Source: Riptortus pedestris
Taxonomy: Eukaryota > Arthropoda > Insecta > Hemiptera > Alydidae
Reading direction: 5' to 3'
DNA length: 64,000 nt
NCBI GenBank assembly: GCA_019009955.1
Contig: CM032228.1
Coordinates: forward strand, 207,572,501 to 207,636,500
The notes under the pieces: generated by a model
Databases searched by the model: none
The model's input: the letters and a program-made list of their open reading frames with translations, nothing else
Told to the model about the DNA's origin: nothing
In this document: positions 50,606 to 63,411 of the stretch, piece by piece
Layout of the letters: the number at the start of each line of letters is the position of its first letter
Position numbering within the stretch: the first letter of the stretch is position 1
Made by a program: the position numbers and the translations under genes

Positions 50606-51563
50606 TTAGCAGATTTCCCTTGAGGGAAATCAGCTATTGAGGGGTACGCTTGGCGCCATATTCTAAAAATTTCTTCAAATGTTCATCAATCCTACCCAGG
50701 AGGTGACGAAAAGGAGATCCGTTGAAATTTTTATATATATATATGCTTGATCGTTACCAAACTCGATAATTACTCGTTTTATGAAAAAGGAAGATCAAGT
50801 TAGTTAATGGCTGAAATTGTACCAGTGGGAGGGGGTTAAAAGGGCGGATTTTTGATAATTCGAAATATCTTCTTTACCATACGTCGGATCGAAAACTTCT
50901 ATTAACCCATTCCATATTGCAAATTAAATTTACTATAAACATCGTTATATACATACACTATTCTCTATCTTGAATTTTAATCGAGATACTTCCATTTTTA
51001 TTAGGTGTATGTGGATAACGGACGATTTGAGATCGGGTAATGTCGGTTCCACTCTTGAGTTTCTGCCGAAAGCTAGTTCGGCCGTTTCCGGAACTGTTCG
51101 GCACTCCTAAAATTGATTTAGAGACTCGTGTAAGCTTCTATTTTTTGAGATATATGCAAATATGTTCTGTTGATACCCCCTCCACTCATTTAGTTCTTGG
51201 ACTATTAAACTTGAGTGATTGCGATAAAAATTATTCTGATGGATTATAAATTACAGTTCTAGATATACTAAATAGTTTACAATAAAGTTAATATGTCATA
51301 GTCAGAAATATTTCAGTAATTGTTTTTCTTTCCGGTGAAGATTGTTTCTATCTATCTATTCTGCTCTGAGTGGTCAACAAACCTATGTTTTTACAATTCG
51401 GAAGCCTTAGGAGCTTATTAAAATTAACTGATAGATTTCTCATTACCGTTTGTATTTAATCACGGTGGTCTTAAGTGTTACTAGTATCCAGATTTCTCAA
51501 TTGTAAAACTTCACGTGGAAAATCTGCTTATTTTATGCAGCCCCTGCGTGACGGACTTTCTTA
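50606..51563 (-). mobile_element. Family A element, near full length
   Basis: It has the inverted 3' near-palindrome at the left, the GACGAAAAGGAGATCCGTTG block, a very short (TA)n at 50732-50743, the body, the middle section with an inserted variant around 51,000-51,150, the GTTTGTATTTAATCACGGTGG block, and the 5' end CGCAGCCCCTGCGTGACGGA near 51,560. Its short microsatellite contrasts with long tracts in other copies. Confidence 0.8.
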
Positions 51564-51888
51564 ATGCGTGTGTTTCTAGGTGATTTTTTCTTATTGTGCC
51601 AATGTATGAGCTCAAGTCGCGTAGTTGTTTTCAAAGGGTAGTTGATAAGTTCTTGTCAGTTATTGACCGACCAGTACATGTTTGGTAGTTAATTGCATAG
51701 TGAATGCACATTGGTGGTCCAGCCCTAGCCATAAGGTGTTGGTGTGTAATCCACGAATTGCCATGTCTCAACGAGCAATAACTTCTACTCATCTACTTTC
51801 GTGGTTTTATTTCACTCAATTTTGTGCATTAAGCCATTCTATATCCCATTTAATGTACATTTGTGTTTTAACTGATTTTCTATGAGGA

Positions 51889-52300
<412 letters not shown>

Positions 52301-53046
52301 TAACTAAACACCCAATTTTAGTCATGGCAACAATAAGGGAATATATATTTATCAAAATTCCTTATTAAATAAATTCCCAATATTGTTTGCAACAGATCTT
52401 TATTTGATGTGATGCATGCACCGACGTTGAGATGAAGATTTTTAGACCCCACCTATTTCTGTTCATGGGATTATTTTTTGGAAATGGAGAATAATATATG
52501 GTGAGATAAAATGGGAAGTGTGTCAAGCCAGCAGGTGGGAACTGACTTTTAATTTATTTAATCTTATCGTCTGTTGTAATGTGGTGAATGGGTAATGTGC
52601 CAAATTCAGTCGTTAATTCCACATGTATGACATAAATATTTCCTTTAATGACATTATGTCCTATGAATTATTACTTTGTTCATACCTTTTTGTATGTTAG
52701 CAAGTTGCCCATGGAGCCGCCTCGTGCGAGATTGAGGTCAAATATTGACTCTAAAGCTTCAAGGGAGACAGTAAAAGTATGAAAGTACTCTTGCTGTTCG
52801 TTAGTAAGATGTTAATGTCTTAACTTTTAACCATGTAATTCTGCTTTGAAGGCACTTGATATGCCCGGTAGAGTACGCCATAGAACATTACCAATTGTTA
52901 TAGCAGAGGCACATTCTTCTGCCCATTTCGGGTTATATAAATAGCCATGTCCTGTTTTCTATAAGTATTATTTTATAAATAATCATGACATGAGATATGC
53001 ATCAAATATAACTGAATGTTTAGACATATAGCAGGTTGGCAATTTT

Positions 53047-53912
53047 AAGCAGATTTCCCTTAAGGATATATTTGTCTGTCAATGCTCTAGCGGTCGCAAT
53101 TTTTCTTAAATCGTCACCAAACTCGATATTTAAACGTTTTAAATAAAAATAAATGTTAAGTTTCTTAAGGGTGAAAATCGGAAAGGGGGGAGGGAGGTTA
53201 GAGAGGGGAATTTCGAAAATTCAAAATATCTCCGTTAAGACGTATCGGATCGAAAAATTATATGAAATCAATCTTATTTTAAATATAATGTTCTATAAAT
53301 CTTGTTATGTGCATATTATCTCTATATCGAATATTAACCAAGAAATTTCCATATTTTAGTTTTCGGCTACCAGTAAACCCCCACACTTACTCATGACATT
53401 TCATCAATAAGCTCTTATGTCTGAATATCTTCATTTCAATGTTAAATACCAAATATGGTTTTCATTTACCTTTTATTTTGTGAGATAAATACAAATACTT
53501 TATGTGATGACGTTATCAATTATGACTTCGTTCTTTTCTCGAAAATGTTTATTTGATCTCTACCATATTTAACAGTTTCAGTCAACACTATAGATCATTA
53601 TTGTTGTTAGCGGAAATCGGATCTGAAATAGTGGTATTTTAGAAGGAGGGGGATTCGAAAATTCAAAATATATCCGTTGTTATGAGTCGGATCGTAAAAT
53701 GTTATAGATACAATGTTGTTAAACTATTGATGTTCTACAATTTTCTCACGTGAGATAATATTGCAAGTATAATGCGAGTTATTCGCATTTTTTTGTATTC
53801 TACCTTCAGTTCTCTAATGCGAGTTCTACCTTTGCTCTAATGAGATCACAAGTGTTATACCAGCACATGGGAAATCTGCTTAGTTTACGCAGCCGATGCG
53901 TAACGGATTTAT
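53047..53912 (-). mobile_element. Family A composite copy
   Basis: It starts with AGCAGATTTCCCTTAAGG, then skips directly to the part after the microsatellite (TGTCTGTCAATGCTCTAGCG). It continues through the body, contains a second partial body around 53,620-53,760, and ends with CATGGGAAATCTGCTTAGTT and a mutated hairpin end (CGCAGCCGATGCGTAACGGA) near 53,910. Confidence 0.65.
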
Positions 53913-54689
53913 ATTCTCATCCTCACATCTTCTTATTCCTATCAATCAATCAGAAGGAAAGGCTTTTAATCATCATACCTCTATTGACGAATCATCAGAA
54001 CTCTCCTTTCAACTACTCAAACTACCAGACTACCTAAAAATAGCCAAAACACTCCTTCCTCTACGGAAAATTCCTGATCTCATTAATACACACTCTCACC
54101 CAACTGAAGCTATGCAATTTTAAATGGTAAGAAAGGTGTGGGGTAGTGTCCTTCTTCAAATTGTATTTTCGCACTATTCTGGCAAATTTGAAGAACATTG
54201 TTGTCCAGATAAGACGCCGACAAAAGATCAATAATCAATTAATAATTATAGTTCCATTTTGGTGCCATAACCTATTCCTACAAGCTTACACATGAATAGT
54301 TTCGTTTGCTTACAACCCTCATCTTATGAACAACCCTTATTTAATTGCTTAATCTGCCAGTCTCCTGTCAGCTTTCTGATTAATTTTCTACTTAGTTCTA
54401 CCGTCTAGTTGTGGTTCAGAACTACAAAAGGTCTCTTAGACAGCGTGCCAACTGCCTTGTTGCCACTATGTCAGGAGGGCCAAATCAATGTTACTTACCA
54501 CTTTCAAGAAAATATTTCCAATTCCCCTTCACTTTATTAAATGCTTGCCAATCACTTTTCATAAGCGTTTAATCTGAAAATATTACAATTTTAGCATTTA
54601 CAAATGTTCCACATTTATGCACTTAAAATGACGGAATCGGTCATTGTGTATTTCTGCTACTGAAATCTAATATATTTCCAATCTCATTT

Positions 54690-55540
54690 TATTTTTCATG
54701 TATTCAGTATTCGGTGACCTATTCTGGTAGGCGATGTCTTTGACGCTCCCAGATAGAAACTATTCCATTTAATAAATAATATTGTCAGATTGAGTTGTCT
54801 GGGTGGCCACTCAATGTGCAAGCTGAGACCGATACTGCATAGGTGAAACATTTTTCTTATTGTTGACAGAACGGTGATTGAGAAGTGGGAAGCACATCTG
54901 TCAAGCTGCAGCCTCATTTCATTTCTTCACATCAAGGGTATGTGTTCTTCTGGGAAGCGCTTGAAGACTGTACTATTCATTTAATGTTTCATCAAAAAAT
55001 GATACAGCTCAAAAAATAAGCTATAAAGCAATCCTGCTGGTCAACATAACGGACACAATGCGGATTTCTTTCAGACCAATGATAAAAGTTATGAAGATTC
55101 ACTTCCGTAGAACTAGAAAAGGCACTTTCGTGGGTCCTCAAGACTTTGCGGAAAAACTTGGGATTTTTCTCGCAGTCTTCTTTATGACCAATGGATGAAT
55201 CATAATCTCTTATCAAGGTGGAAGGAAATCTGGTACGCATTCAGGTAGTAATCCTTGATGATGGGCATTACCATCCCTCTGGATAAGCCCCTTTCTTGAG
55301 TGATTTCTCTCACGCCTTTTTTGGAATAGGCTTCCACTGTTGCTAGGCACAAATAATATTTATTTCTTTGCGGTATGGGCGCTGTACCTGACCGGGCGGG
55401 AAATAAACTGCAAGGAAGGCCCGTAAATCTAGCATGTTGCAACATTGTTTGAAATTTCCTTCGGCTAGGATGGTGGTGGTCTGAAAACCACTGCAGCATT
55501 ATTCACTCGGCACTTCTCCAACACCAGCAACATGTAGCTG
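54690..55540 (-). pseudogene. Decayed Tc1/IS630-like transposase with DUF4817 helix-turn-helix
   Basis: Read leftward from about 55540, three broken frames follow the order of this family. First, the N-terminal helix-turn-helix (MLLVLEKCRVNN, then a frame change to HPSRRKFQTML and PARSGTAP). Next, a second helix-turn-helix region (VREITQERGLSRGMV, then NAYQISFHLDKRL). Then the catalytic domain (ESAFSSSTEVNLHNFYHW, NPHCVRYVDQQD), whose usual DE is here HE. The final block (HFSITVLSTI...IEWPPRQLNLT) has the conserved IEWPPR motif. The family's second Asp in the QHDG-like motif reads QLDR. Several frameshifts and a gap near 54,960 make it inactive. Terminal inverted repeats were not found. Family assignment rests on motif order and spacing. 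Confidence 0.8.
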
Positions 55541-56338
55541 AAATAACTAAGTGCCAAGAAATGACAATCTCAACTAATGGCCTACAGCTAAAATTGACTA
55601 TTAAATACTAAATGAAAAGAAAGAGGATTAAGAAACCTCTTATTAATGCGTTTTACTCTCATGTCTTATGTTGTTCGTTGGTAGTAAAACACAGTTATTG
55701 GAATCCATTCATTTTCCCGTTATTTTTCAATATTATGTACCAATTCTGAGAAAAATAACGAATCGGGTTAAAAAAAGGTGTTGTGGGTATTTTGCGATTA
55801 ATGGATGCATGAAATCAAAAATTCACTAATACAAACTCCTTTTAGAATTTGATTTTGGATCCGTCATAAAAAGTATGGTCGCTGGAAAAGTGCTGGAAAA
55901 GGTTTTGAGGTGTACTGAAATGATTCTTCAAGGGGCACAATTATGGCACACCAAGTCTCAGCCTTGCATTAAACGAATTACAGATTTTAAGAAGGGTGGA
56001 ACAGGAACTAGGGACACCCTGTATAATAAAGTTGAAGAAAGTTTTGACAACTTGCTGCTACTGACGCTGGCGCAGTCAACGGAGTGGTAATAAAGTATTT
56101 GGAAACAAATTTGATACATTAATTAATATTAAAGAAGTAAGTAATATATAACGTTAACTAGAATAATTTATTGCCAAGGTAGAAAAAGGAGACTGAAATG
56201 CTTGCAGTGACCACTGCCTGGTGAATTATCGCAGAATACATATAATATATAACTTTCAAGCATAAAGTAGTTAATAAATGAACTCCACTTACTCATAGAA
56301 TATTTCAAATGATGGATATACAAGTGCATGGATAATTT

Positions 56339-57555
56339 GGGTATTTTTTACTTTACGGCCGCAAATAAAATTTGAATAGAAACACATGATTCTGTGGATA
56401 TCACGTGTTACTACTACAGTAACCGTTCTAGATTCAGTTATACACGGTTCAGGTTATAGATTCGTCGTTTGCTTTCTTTCCGGAATAAAAATGAATTTGA
56501 TCAAACTAGCACACGTATTTCATGATGAAAATCAAGTGATACGTGTTTATCAGCGATTTGGAATCCTACACAAGGAAAGGAAATGCCCACAAGGACATGA
56601 AATAAAATAATATGAGCGTAAAGGAAATTGTCCTCGTTGGAGATGCCATCGATCACAATGCCGCAATAATGTAAGTGTTTTTAGTGGAACATGGTTTGAA
56701 AAGACACATTTAACATTAACAAAAAGTTTATTATTCATTTATGCTTGGGCTAATGAATATAGAACCGTAAAATTTTGTCGTAAGGAACTAGGAATAAGCT
56801 CAAGAACTGCTACGGATTGGAAGAATATGCTCCTGGAGGTTTGTGCTAATGACATTTTAAATAATCCAGTGTTAATCGGAGGAGAAGGTTTGACAGTAGA
56901 AATAGATGAAACATGTTGGTGTTTGGAGGAGTCTGTAGGGAAACACGGGAGTGTTTCTTGTATGCTGTCCCTAATAGAACTGCTGAAATGTTGACTGCAT
57001 GTATAAAAGCTTCAGTTCTTCCAGGAACTATCATATATTCAGATTGTTGGAAGTCTTATAAAGGCCTCAGAAAAGTCCGAGGAATGAGGTATAAACATTT
57101 CACCGTAGACCATTCCAAAAATTTTGTGGATATCACCACTGGTGTTCATACCCAAAGAGTGGAATCTCTGTGGTCAAGTTTAAAACGTAGAAATAAATGT
57201 GAATGTGGCACCCACAGAAGTATGATTGATTCTTATTTTTGTGAATTTATTTGGCGTAGAAGATATGAGAATGAAGATTATTTTGAATCAATAATGAACC
57301 ATATTAGAGAGTACTGGTCTCCAGAAATCTGAAAATAAAATAAAAAAAGTGCCTGTGTTACATATTTGTTATTTTTTAATAAACATATTGAATTAATAAT
57401 CTATTTTGGTTTGTTTTGATTAGAATGTAGAGGTTATAAGACCTTTTTTTGGGTTTGGGAAATAAATCACGTTAGTAACAGGTAATGATTTCAGTGTGAA
57501 AAGAATCATGTGTTCATATGAAAATAGATTTGCGGCCGTAAAGTAAAAAAGACCC
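56339..57555 (+). mobile_element. Merlin-type (IS1595-like) DNA transposon with intact ends
   Basis: A 28-base terminal inverted repeat starting GGGT, with a perfect 23-base core (TTTTTTACTTTACGGCCGCAAAT, split here as TTTTTTACTTTACGG and CCGCAAAT), lies at 56339-56366 and in reverse at 57528-57555; one mismatch in 28. GATAATTT flanks it directly at 56331-56338 and 57556-57563, a perfect 8-base target duplication. The element is 1,217 bases and encloses one transposase remnant. Size, 8-base duplication and transposase class fit Merlin. The preserved ends suggest recent insertion or that the ends can still be used by an active relative. Confidence 0.93.
56491..57332 (+). pseudogene. Merlin/IS1595-type DDE transposase, broken
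   Basis: From ATG 56491: an N-terminal region, then a zinc-ribbon with CPQGHE ... CPRWRCHRSQCRNN, then VFSGTWFEKTHLTL typical of ISXO2/IS1595 transposases. The catalytic Asp is in VEIDET (about 56908), the second Asp in IYSDCWKSY (about 57040), and the third acidic residue in TQRVESLWSSLKRR (about 57162), with HSKNFVD before it. Breaks: TAA in frame at 56608-56610, between the zinc-ribbon cysteine pairs, and a loss of reading frame near 56,925. There the segment between VEIDETCW and VFGGVCRE is shorter than in the family, so bases have been deleted. It ends at TGA 57330-57332. Two defects make it non-functional. Confidence 0.9.
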
Positions 57556-57565
57556 GATAATTTTC

Positions 57566-57567
<2 letters not shown>

Positions 57568-57636
<69 letters not shown>
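57568..57636. repeat. (CA)n-(TA)n microsatellite next to the Merlin element
   Basis: CA repeats then TA repeats begin a few bases beyond the right target duplication of the transposon (57563). Confidence 0.92.
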
Positions 57637-57640
<4 letters not shown>

Positions 57641-59108
57641 TCTTATAATAAAAGGAAGTGTGAGGCAGGCTATTAGACTAGTTGAGCCTATAGAGTGCCA
57701 ACGATTTGAATAAGGCAACCCGAGCCTATATTTCGTATAAGAGGGTCTGGCAGGCTTTGTTCGTCGTCCATTTATTTATCTGTCTGAACCATAATTGTTC
57801 TATTTGGGGGAGTAAAAAGTGACATACATTGTTCAACCCTTTTGTTTTGTCGTTAGATGATGATACATTTTTTCTCCAAAATAAACGCCAAGTACTTTAT
57901 TGAAAATCTATAATTAAGACTCTAAGTACTTATGATATTAATTAAGAAAGATAAATACAGTCATTTAGGCTTGGTATGCAACGCTTAAAAAAAATATGCA
58001 ATTGCTAAATAATGTACTGAATGTTATTGTCCACCTATTTTTTATTATTAACATATCTCTCTGAAGGGAGATGAGCTATTTTTGGTGTTAAAAGTTCTTT
58101 GGGGAGCAAGAACAGGACTGAAAATTATATTATATTTAACTATCATATATTTTTTTATATTTTATTTATGGTAGGTTTTGAGGTTCGAGCATCGTGTGGC
58201 AATTATACATTACTGCCTGTTACAGAGACTGCATCAACCTGATCAGTAGCCTGAAAGATCCAATGGTTATTGCTTTTGGACACATTTATAACATTTGTCG
58301 GGATATAGTCACAGGAAATTATTCAAATCAGACTTTTAGTATATATGCAGGGATGGAGGGATGAAAAAGAGATTAAGCTATAACTTAGCACATTCTAGAA
58401 TTACAAAATAGATGAGACTTAAATGTTCTACCAAGAGATTTTACACTGAAGTTGAGATGAGCTGCATCAAAGTAGTAGGTTTTCGAAATGGTTTGTAGTC
58501 TGACAAGAATGACGAGTGGAGAGTGTTTTCACTTGAAGCTCTCGTCACAGTTGAGAGCAGTGTTTCACCGCGGGACAGTTAAAATCCGCAGGCTAAGACA
58601 AAAAGAAAAACCTTTTATCCTCTACTGGGAACGGAAAATCCTTCTTTTATCCCTCTTTACCGAGACAATTTTCCCTTTTCAATTTGATCATAAAGTACGT
58701 AATATTTTAATTGCAAACGGTTAAATTACAAGGGTTTTATTAAAAATACTGTGAAACCCTTTTTGAAAATTATTTATATGAAATTATCAAATTAGATCGT
58801 TTTTTTACTCATTTATTTTATATAATAATAATCTTAGGAAAGATTAAAATACTTAGAATTAGGATTTTTCCAACTATTTGTTCAATATACTTTCGGGACC
58901 AATGTTTTAAATAAAGGATTAATATATGGATAGTTAATAAAGCGGTGTTTTTTTTATTTAATAATATGAAAATTTGCAGTATATAGGTCTTTATTTATAT
59001 TACTACGGAAGTGAAAATTAAATCAAGTTAAGAAAGATCGATCTAATTAGTGTTACTATACTCCAAAAGTACTAACATTTTTTCGTTATTTGTGAGGGGT
59101 TTATATAA
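57637..59108. other. Non-coding stretch
   Basis: A slightly more GC-rich part at 58,430-58,620 carries a 78-codon frame without motifs. A decayed TCTGAAGGGAGATGAGCTAT at 58,060 may be a family A end. Confidence 0.4.
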
Positions 59109-59907
59109 ACGTCCGTCACGCAGGGGCTGCGTAAACTAAGCAGATTTCCCTCGTGAAGTTTAGTAATAGATAAATCTACATACTGGTAACACAACACCAC
59201 CGTGAATAAATACAAACGGAAATAAGAAATGTTTCATCCAATTTCAATAACCTGCCGACAGGAAGCTTCGGGTTAGAAATGTAAACAAACTGGTCTGCCC
59301 ACCTCACACCAGAAAGAAAAACAGTTACCGAAATATATCAGAATATAACACATTAATTTTATTGAGAACTACTTACTATATTTAGTACTGTAATTAATAA
59401 TGAGTCAAAATAACTTTTATCTCAATCAATCAAATTTTAGTAGTCCAAAACCTTAAGACGGGGGGGGGGTCACCAGAACATATTGGCATGTATCTCGTAT
59501 AATAAATGTCTCTTCAATACAATTTTTGGTATTAAAACTTCGAATAATGTGATTTATTATGTAGCAGAGTATTGTTTATGTAACATGAGTAGAAGTGGCG
59601 GTTTGTTGATGGCTGAAAACTGAAAAATGCAAATATCTCGGTTAATATTCAAGATATTGAATAAATGTATATAACAATATTTATAGTAAATTTAATTTGT
59701 AATAAGATTGGTTTTATACAATTTTTCGATCCGACGTATAGTAACGGAGATTTTTCCAATTTTCGAAAATCCCCCCTCTGAACCCCCCCCCCTGCCAATG
59801 GTCTGATTTCAGCCGTTAACGAACCTGATCTTCCTTTTTACCTAAAACGATTAAATACCGAGTTTGGTGACGATGAAACAAAAATTGCGACCACTAGAGA
59901 GTTAACA

Positions 59908-59960
<53 letters not shown>

Positions 59961-60090
59961 ATCATTTTGAACGGACCTCATTTTCGTCATCTGGGTAGGA
60001 TCGATGGACATTTGAAGAATTTTTTCAAAAATCGCGTCATGAGTACGACCTCAATAGCTGATTTCCCTTAAGAGAAATCTGCTAAAAGAC
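59109..60090 (+). mobile_element. Family A element, best full-length copy (reference)
   Basis: This copy has every block in order: CGTCCGTCACGCAGGGGCTG hairpin end, AAGCAGATTTCCC, ACAACACCACCGTGAATAAA, TAACATGAGTAGAAGTGGCG, TATCTCGGTTAATATTCAAG, a C-rich run, AACGAACCTGATCTTCC, (TA)n at about 59912-59951, AACGGACCTCATTTTCGTCA, and the terminal near-palindrome ending TCTGCTAAAA. There is no coding frame. AGCAGATTTCCC near the left end and GGGAAATCTGCT at the right end are inverted copies of one another. The design (5' hairpin, subterminal inverted repeats, internal microsatellite, 3' hairpin) resembles Helentron-associated DINE-1-like elements; this is an inference. Confidence 0.85.
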
Positions 60091-60420
60091 AATGTACATT
60101 TCCCAGAACTTTAGAGTCTCTAAAGTTATTACAACGAGTGCACATGATGACATACTAAGTAATTAGTAAATTCTCTATAGGTGTTAGGTAGGCACTCGAA
60201 AAAATTATGTACTCTAGACTTTCAATCCATCTAACCAAGCATTATCGAGTAAATTAATATAGATTCAACCTCAAACGTGCAAATTACACGTTCTCTATTG
60301 ATTGGTTACTCTTCTAAAACATATGTTACAATCTCACAGACATATTTTGTTCCATTCTAAAGATATTAAGGACACAAATACCTGGTGGCTATGTATATAT
60401 TTATTCAAATCTGTCTAAAA

Positions 60421-60700
60421 AGCCATAGCATTACAGAAAAGTACTTCAAAATTACATGTTAAGTAGACAAACACTATTTCCAATAGAATTTTTATAAAAT
60501 ACATTGGCTTATCAAACATAAACTAATCTTAATAATACGAATGATTAAGTTCGTTACACTTAATTTATATTTTAAGACAATGAAGTTACACGTACTGTAC
60601 AATTAAGACTATCTGCAAATCTACTAAATGTCTACAGGAGGGTTTGATTGTTCATCTAAAAATGGTGTTACCTTCAAAGTCAAACCATATGTTCCTCTGT
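60421..60700. repeat. Duplicated segment E, copy 1
   Basis: About 280 bases from AAAGCCATAGCATTACAGAA to AAGTCAAACCATATGTTCCT match the segment at 62461-62742 in the same orientation, with many substitutions and small indels. No frame is conserved between the copies, so this is probably non-coding repeat DNA. Confidence 0.75.
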
Positions 60701-60811
60701 CAAAAAAATGAAAACGATAAATGTAATTTAATACAACATAATATTTAGGTATAACGTGTCTTATCTTTCTAGTTGCGTGCCTTGTTGAGCAGCAGTGTAC
60801 ATTCAACAATT

Positions 60812-61069
60812 TTAGTACAGTTCCGTATTTGAATAATTTAATTTATGCGACCATTGTCCCTTTCTATATCTATTCTGTCTGTGCCGCACATGCGTCCCTT
60901 TCTCTTTAGTTGAGAGTCGAATCACATACTCAGACCTCCATGTTATGTTATTGTGTTCCCTATTCAATTGGGTTAAAATATGGATTTCTTCTTTCCAAAT
61001 ACTTCTTTCTCTCAAACACATCGCTAAACTTTTAAGCTGTTCCACACTAAGAAAAGATATTTCTTGCAC
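60812..61069 (-). other. Open frame of 85 codons, unidentified
   Basis: It reads MQEISFLSVEQLKSLAMC..., later LTQLNREHNNITWRSEY and RLSTKEKGTHVRHRQNRYRK. It is charged and lacks simple repeats, so it is more protein-like than most frames here. There is no promoter, splice context or recognised motif. It lies 0.1 kb from the duplicated segment at 60,421-60,700. It may be chance. Confidence 0.2.
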
Positions 61070-62212
61070 TTAGTATTTGCAGAGAATCAACATCTGTTTA
61101 AGTAAATAAACCTCAAAAAAACTTAATCGAACCTAATAAGCCGTAAAGTAACAAAGGGTTACTACAATAGTTGATCTTTCTTGTGTCCGAAAAATCCATT
61201 TACTACATTTGTTGAAACTTACCCTTGCTTCTTGCTCAGTTCTATTCATAATTGTAATCATGCATTAGCTTTGGGATTGGTTGTCCATTGGATATTTCTA
61301 CTCGTATTTTATCTGTTGTAAAATGAGGAAATCTAAGTTAGAAATTATAAGAGTCTTCTGTAGCTAATGCTTTCGCTAGAACTGATTCAATAGATACAAC
61401 TTGATAAGCAAGGAAGGAAGTAATAGTTTACAGATCCCTATATGACTTAAATGCTTTCTTACTAAAGATAGCCCCCATATTTCTTTAATACTTCAATATT
61501 TAAAAAAAAACATAGACTTATAAACAATAAGTCATAAACCGTTTATTACTCTATTTTAAGCTGTTCGTGTGTGTGTGTTTTTTTTTATTTTTAGTGCGTG
61601 TGTTTGTTTTATCTAGGTATATATTTCATTAGTGTGATTTTTACATTTGTATTTATATAAATGTTTTATAACTTATTTGATCATGATTACATTTAATTAC
61701 CCAATTATTTTATAAGATATTTTAGGGATTTTCAGTTAACTTTTATTTTCCTTTTCTTTTTTTTTTTTTTAGTTTTATAAATTATTGTCTACTAGTTCTG
61801 CTGTCTTTTATAGAAGTTGTTGAATTTTTCTTTCTATGGGAACATCACCTTGTAGCAAACGCTCCACAATAAAAAAATGAGAAATAGTTTGGAAGATCAA
61901 ATTAGAGGAATTTTAATGATATTTTCCTCCTTCATCAAACAAGTTATTTTCGTTTATATCGTCTGTTGGCCTAGTAATTTCGATATCTCCAGTTGCGTGA
62001 CGTTTATGACATTGATTGTCAATGTTATTCAGGATTAACAGACAGCACCTTCTTCGGAGAAAAATGTTAACATTCAATATAAGATTATATTCTAAAGTGA
62101 ATATACCCCTGAATAATATTCAACATTTTTTAATTATAAATCGTACGAACAGTTTGAACTAGACCAACCACCTGAATTTCTATTTAAGACAGTAAATATA
62201 TGGTCATCATCT

Positions 62213-62300
62213 ATTAGCTAATTCTCATGTCGCGATTATCGAAAATAATATTCAAATATCTATTGATCGTACCTAGGAAATATTTTTTAAGTCGGTCAAA
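62213..62300 (-). mobile_element. Old family A 3'-end fragment
   Basis: TCTCATGTCGCGATTATCGA and TCTATTGATCGTACCTAGGA match the 3' block of family A with many changes. The palindrome is lost. Confidence 0.4.
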
Positions 62301-62460
62301 TACTTAACAATGCTAAACTCTTCTAAAACGAACTGTAAATGCATTTTCAATCTTCATTCTAAATTTTATGAAGAAAATATTAGCTTATTGCAATACTTCA
62401 TTTTACTACAAATTCCAAAGATTGATCCTCCGACAACTTTAAATAAGACGCACTTCATAC

Positions 62461-62742
62461 AAAGCCATAGTATTACAGAAGAGTACTTCAAACTTACATG
62501 TTAAGTAGACAAACAAACACTATTTCCAACAGATATTTTATAAAATAGGTCGACTTATCAAATTATAAAATAATCTTAATAACAGCAATGATTATGTTGG
62601 TTGCCCTTAATTTATATTTTAAAACATTGATGTTACACGTACTGGACAATTCAGTCTGTTCACAAAATGTCTAAAAGAGAGTTTAATTAATAATCTAAAA
62701 ATGGGATTTACTCCAAAGTCAAACCATATGTTCCTCAGCCTA
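62461..62742. repeat. Duplicated segment E, copy 2
   Basis: It matches 60421-60700. It is itself bracketed by a shorter direct repeat: CAAATTCCAAAGATTGATCC at 62411 and CAAATTCTAACACTTGATCC at 62753, about 342 bases apart. A tandem unit of that size once existed here. Confidence 0.72.
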
Positions 62743-63365
62743 TTTGATAAACCAAATTCTAACACTTGATCCTCCAGCAACTTCAAATAAGAAAAAGCTT
62801 ATTTAATTGAAACATGAAATTCATTTAGCAAGATGTATTTGACATTCCATTATCCGTTTTTTTTTTTTCCAATGCATATCAAAGTAACGTCTCTGAAACA
62901 CACATATCCAAAATAATACCGATTAAACGGGCTATTCGGATCATTTTATTTATATTAAACTGTCGATACCAGTTGTGGCCGTTGGCAGGAAATTGCTAAA
63001 ATCATTTACATTTTTTTTTTTTTGTGGTTTTTGTAAAACGCTAAAAAAGAATGTTCGTTATTGGATAAATGAAAAACTAATTTGTGGGGCCTCAGGACGA
63101 TTCAGCCATTAAAGATTTTAAATGTCTGCCTGTGACTGAAAAGACTAAACATAAATGTTTTTGAAAGCCACTACTAAAAAAAAAATCTAAAAGCATATTC
63201 ATTTTAAAAGTCATCAGAATGTAACAAATCTGCTAACATCTGAGAGGCAAAATAACACGAATACTAGCAGATTTACGTTCATGAAGTAGTAATTATTACA
63301 TAATTTATGGGAACATAAACCTACCAGTAGATGCAGACATTGGTGTATATATATGTGTGTGTGTG

Positions 63366-63398
<33 letters not shown>

Positions 63399-63411
63399 AT
63401 TTATATGTATG

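Noticed and set aside
55875..56100. 71-codon plus-strand open frame near the transposons
   Set aside because: No motif and no link to either transposase remnant; length is within chance for this window.
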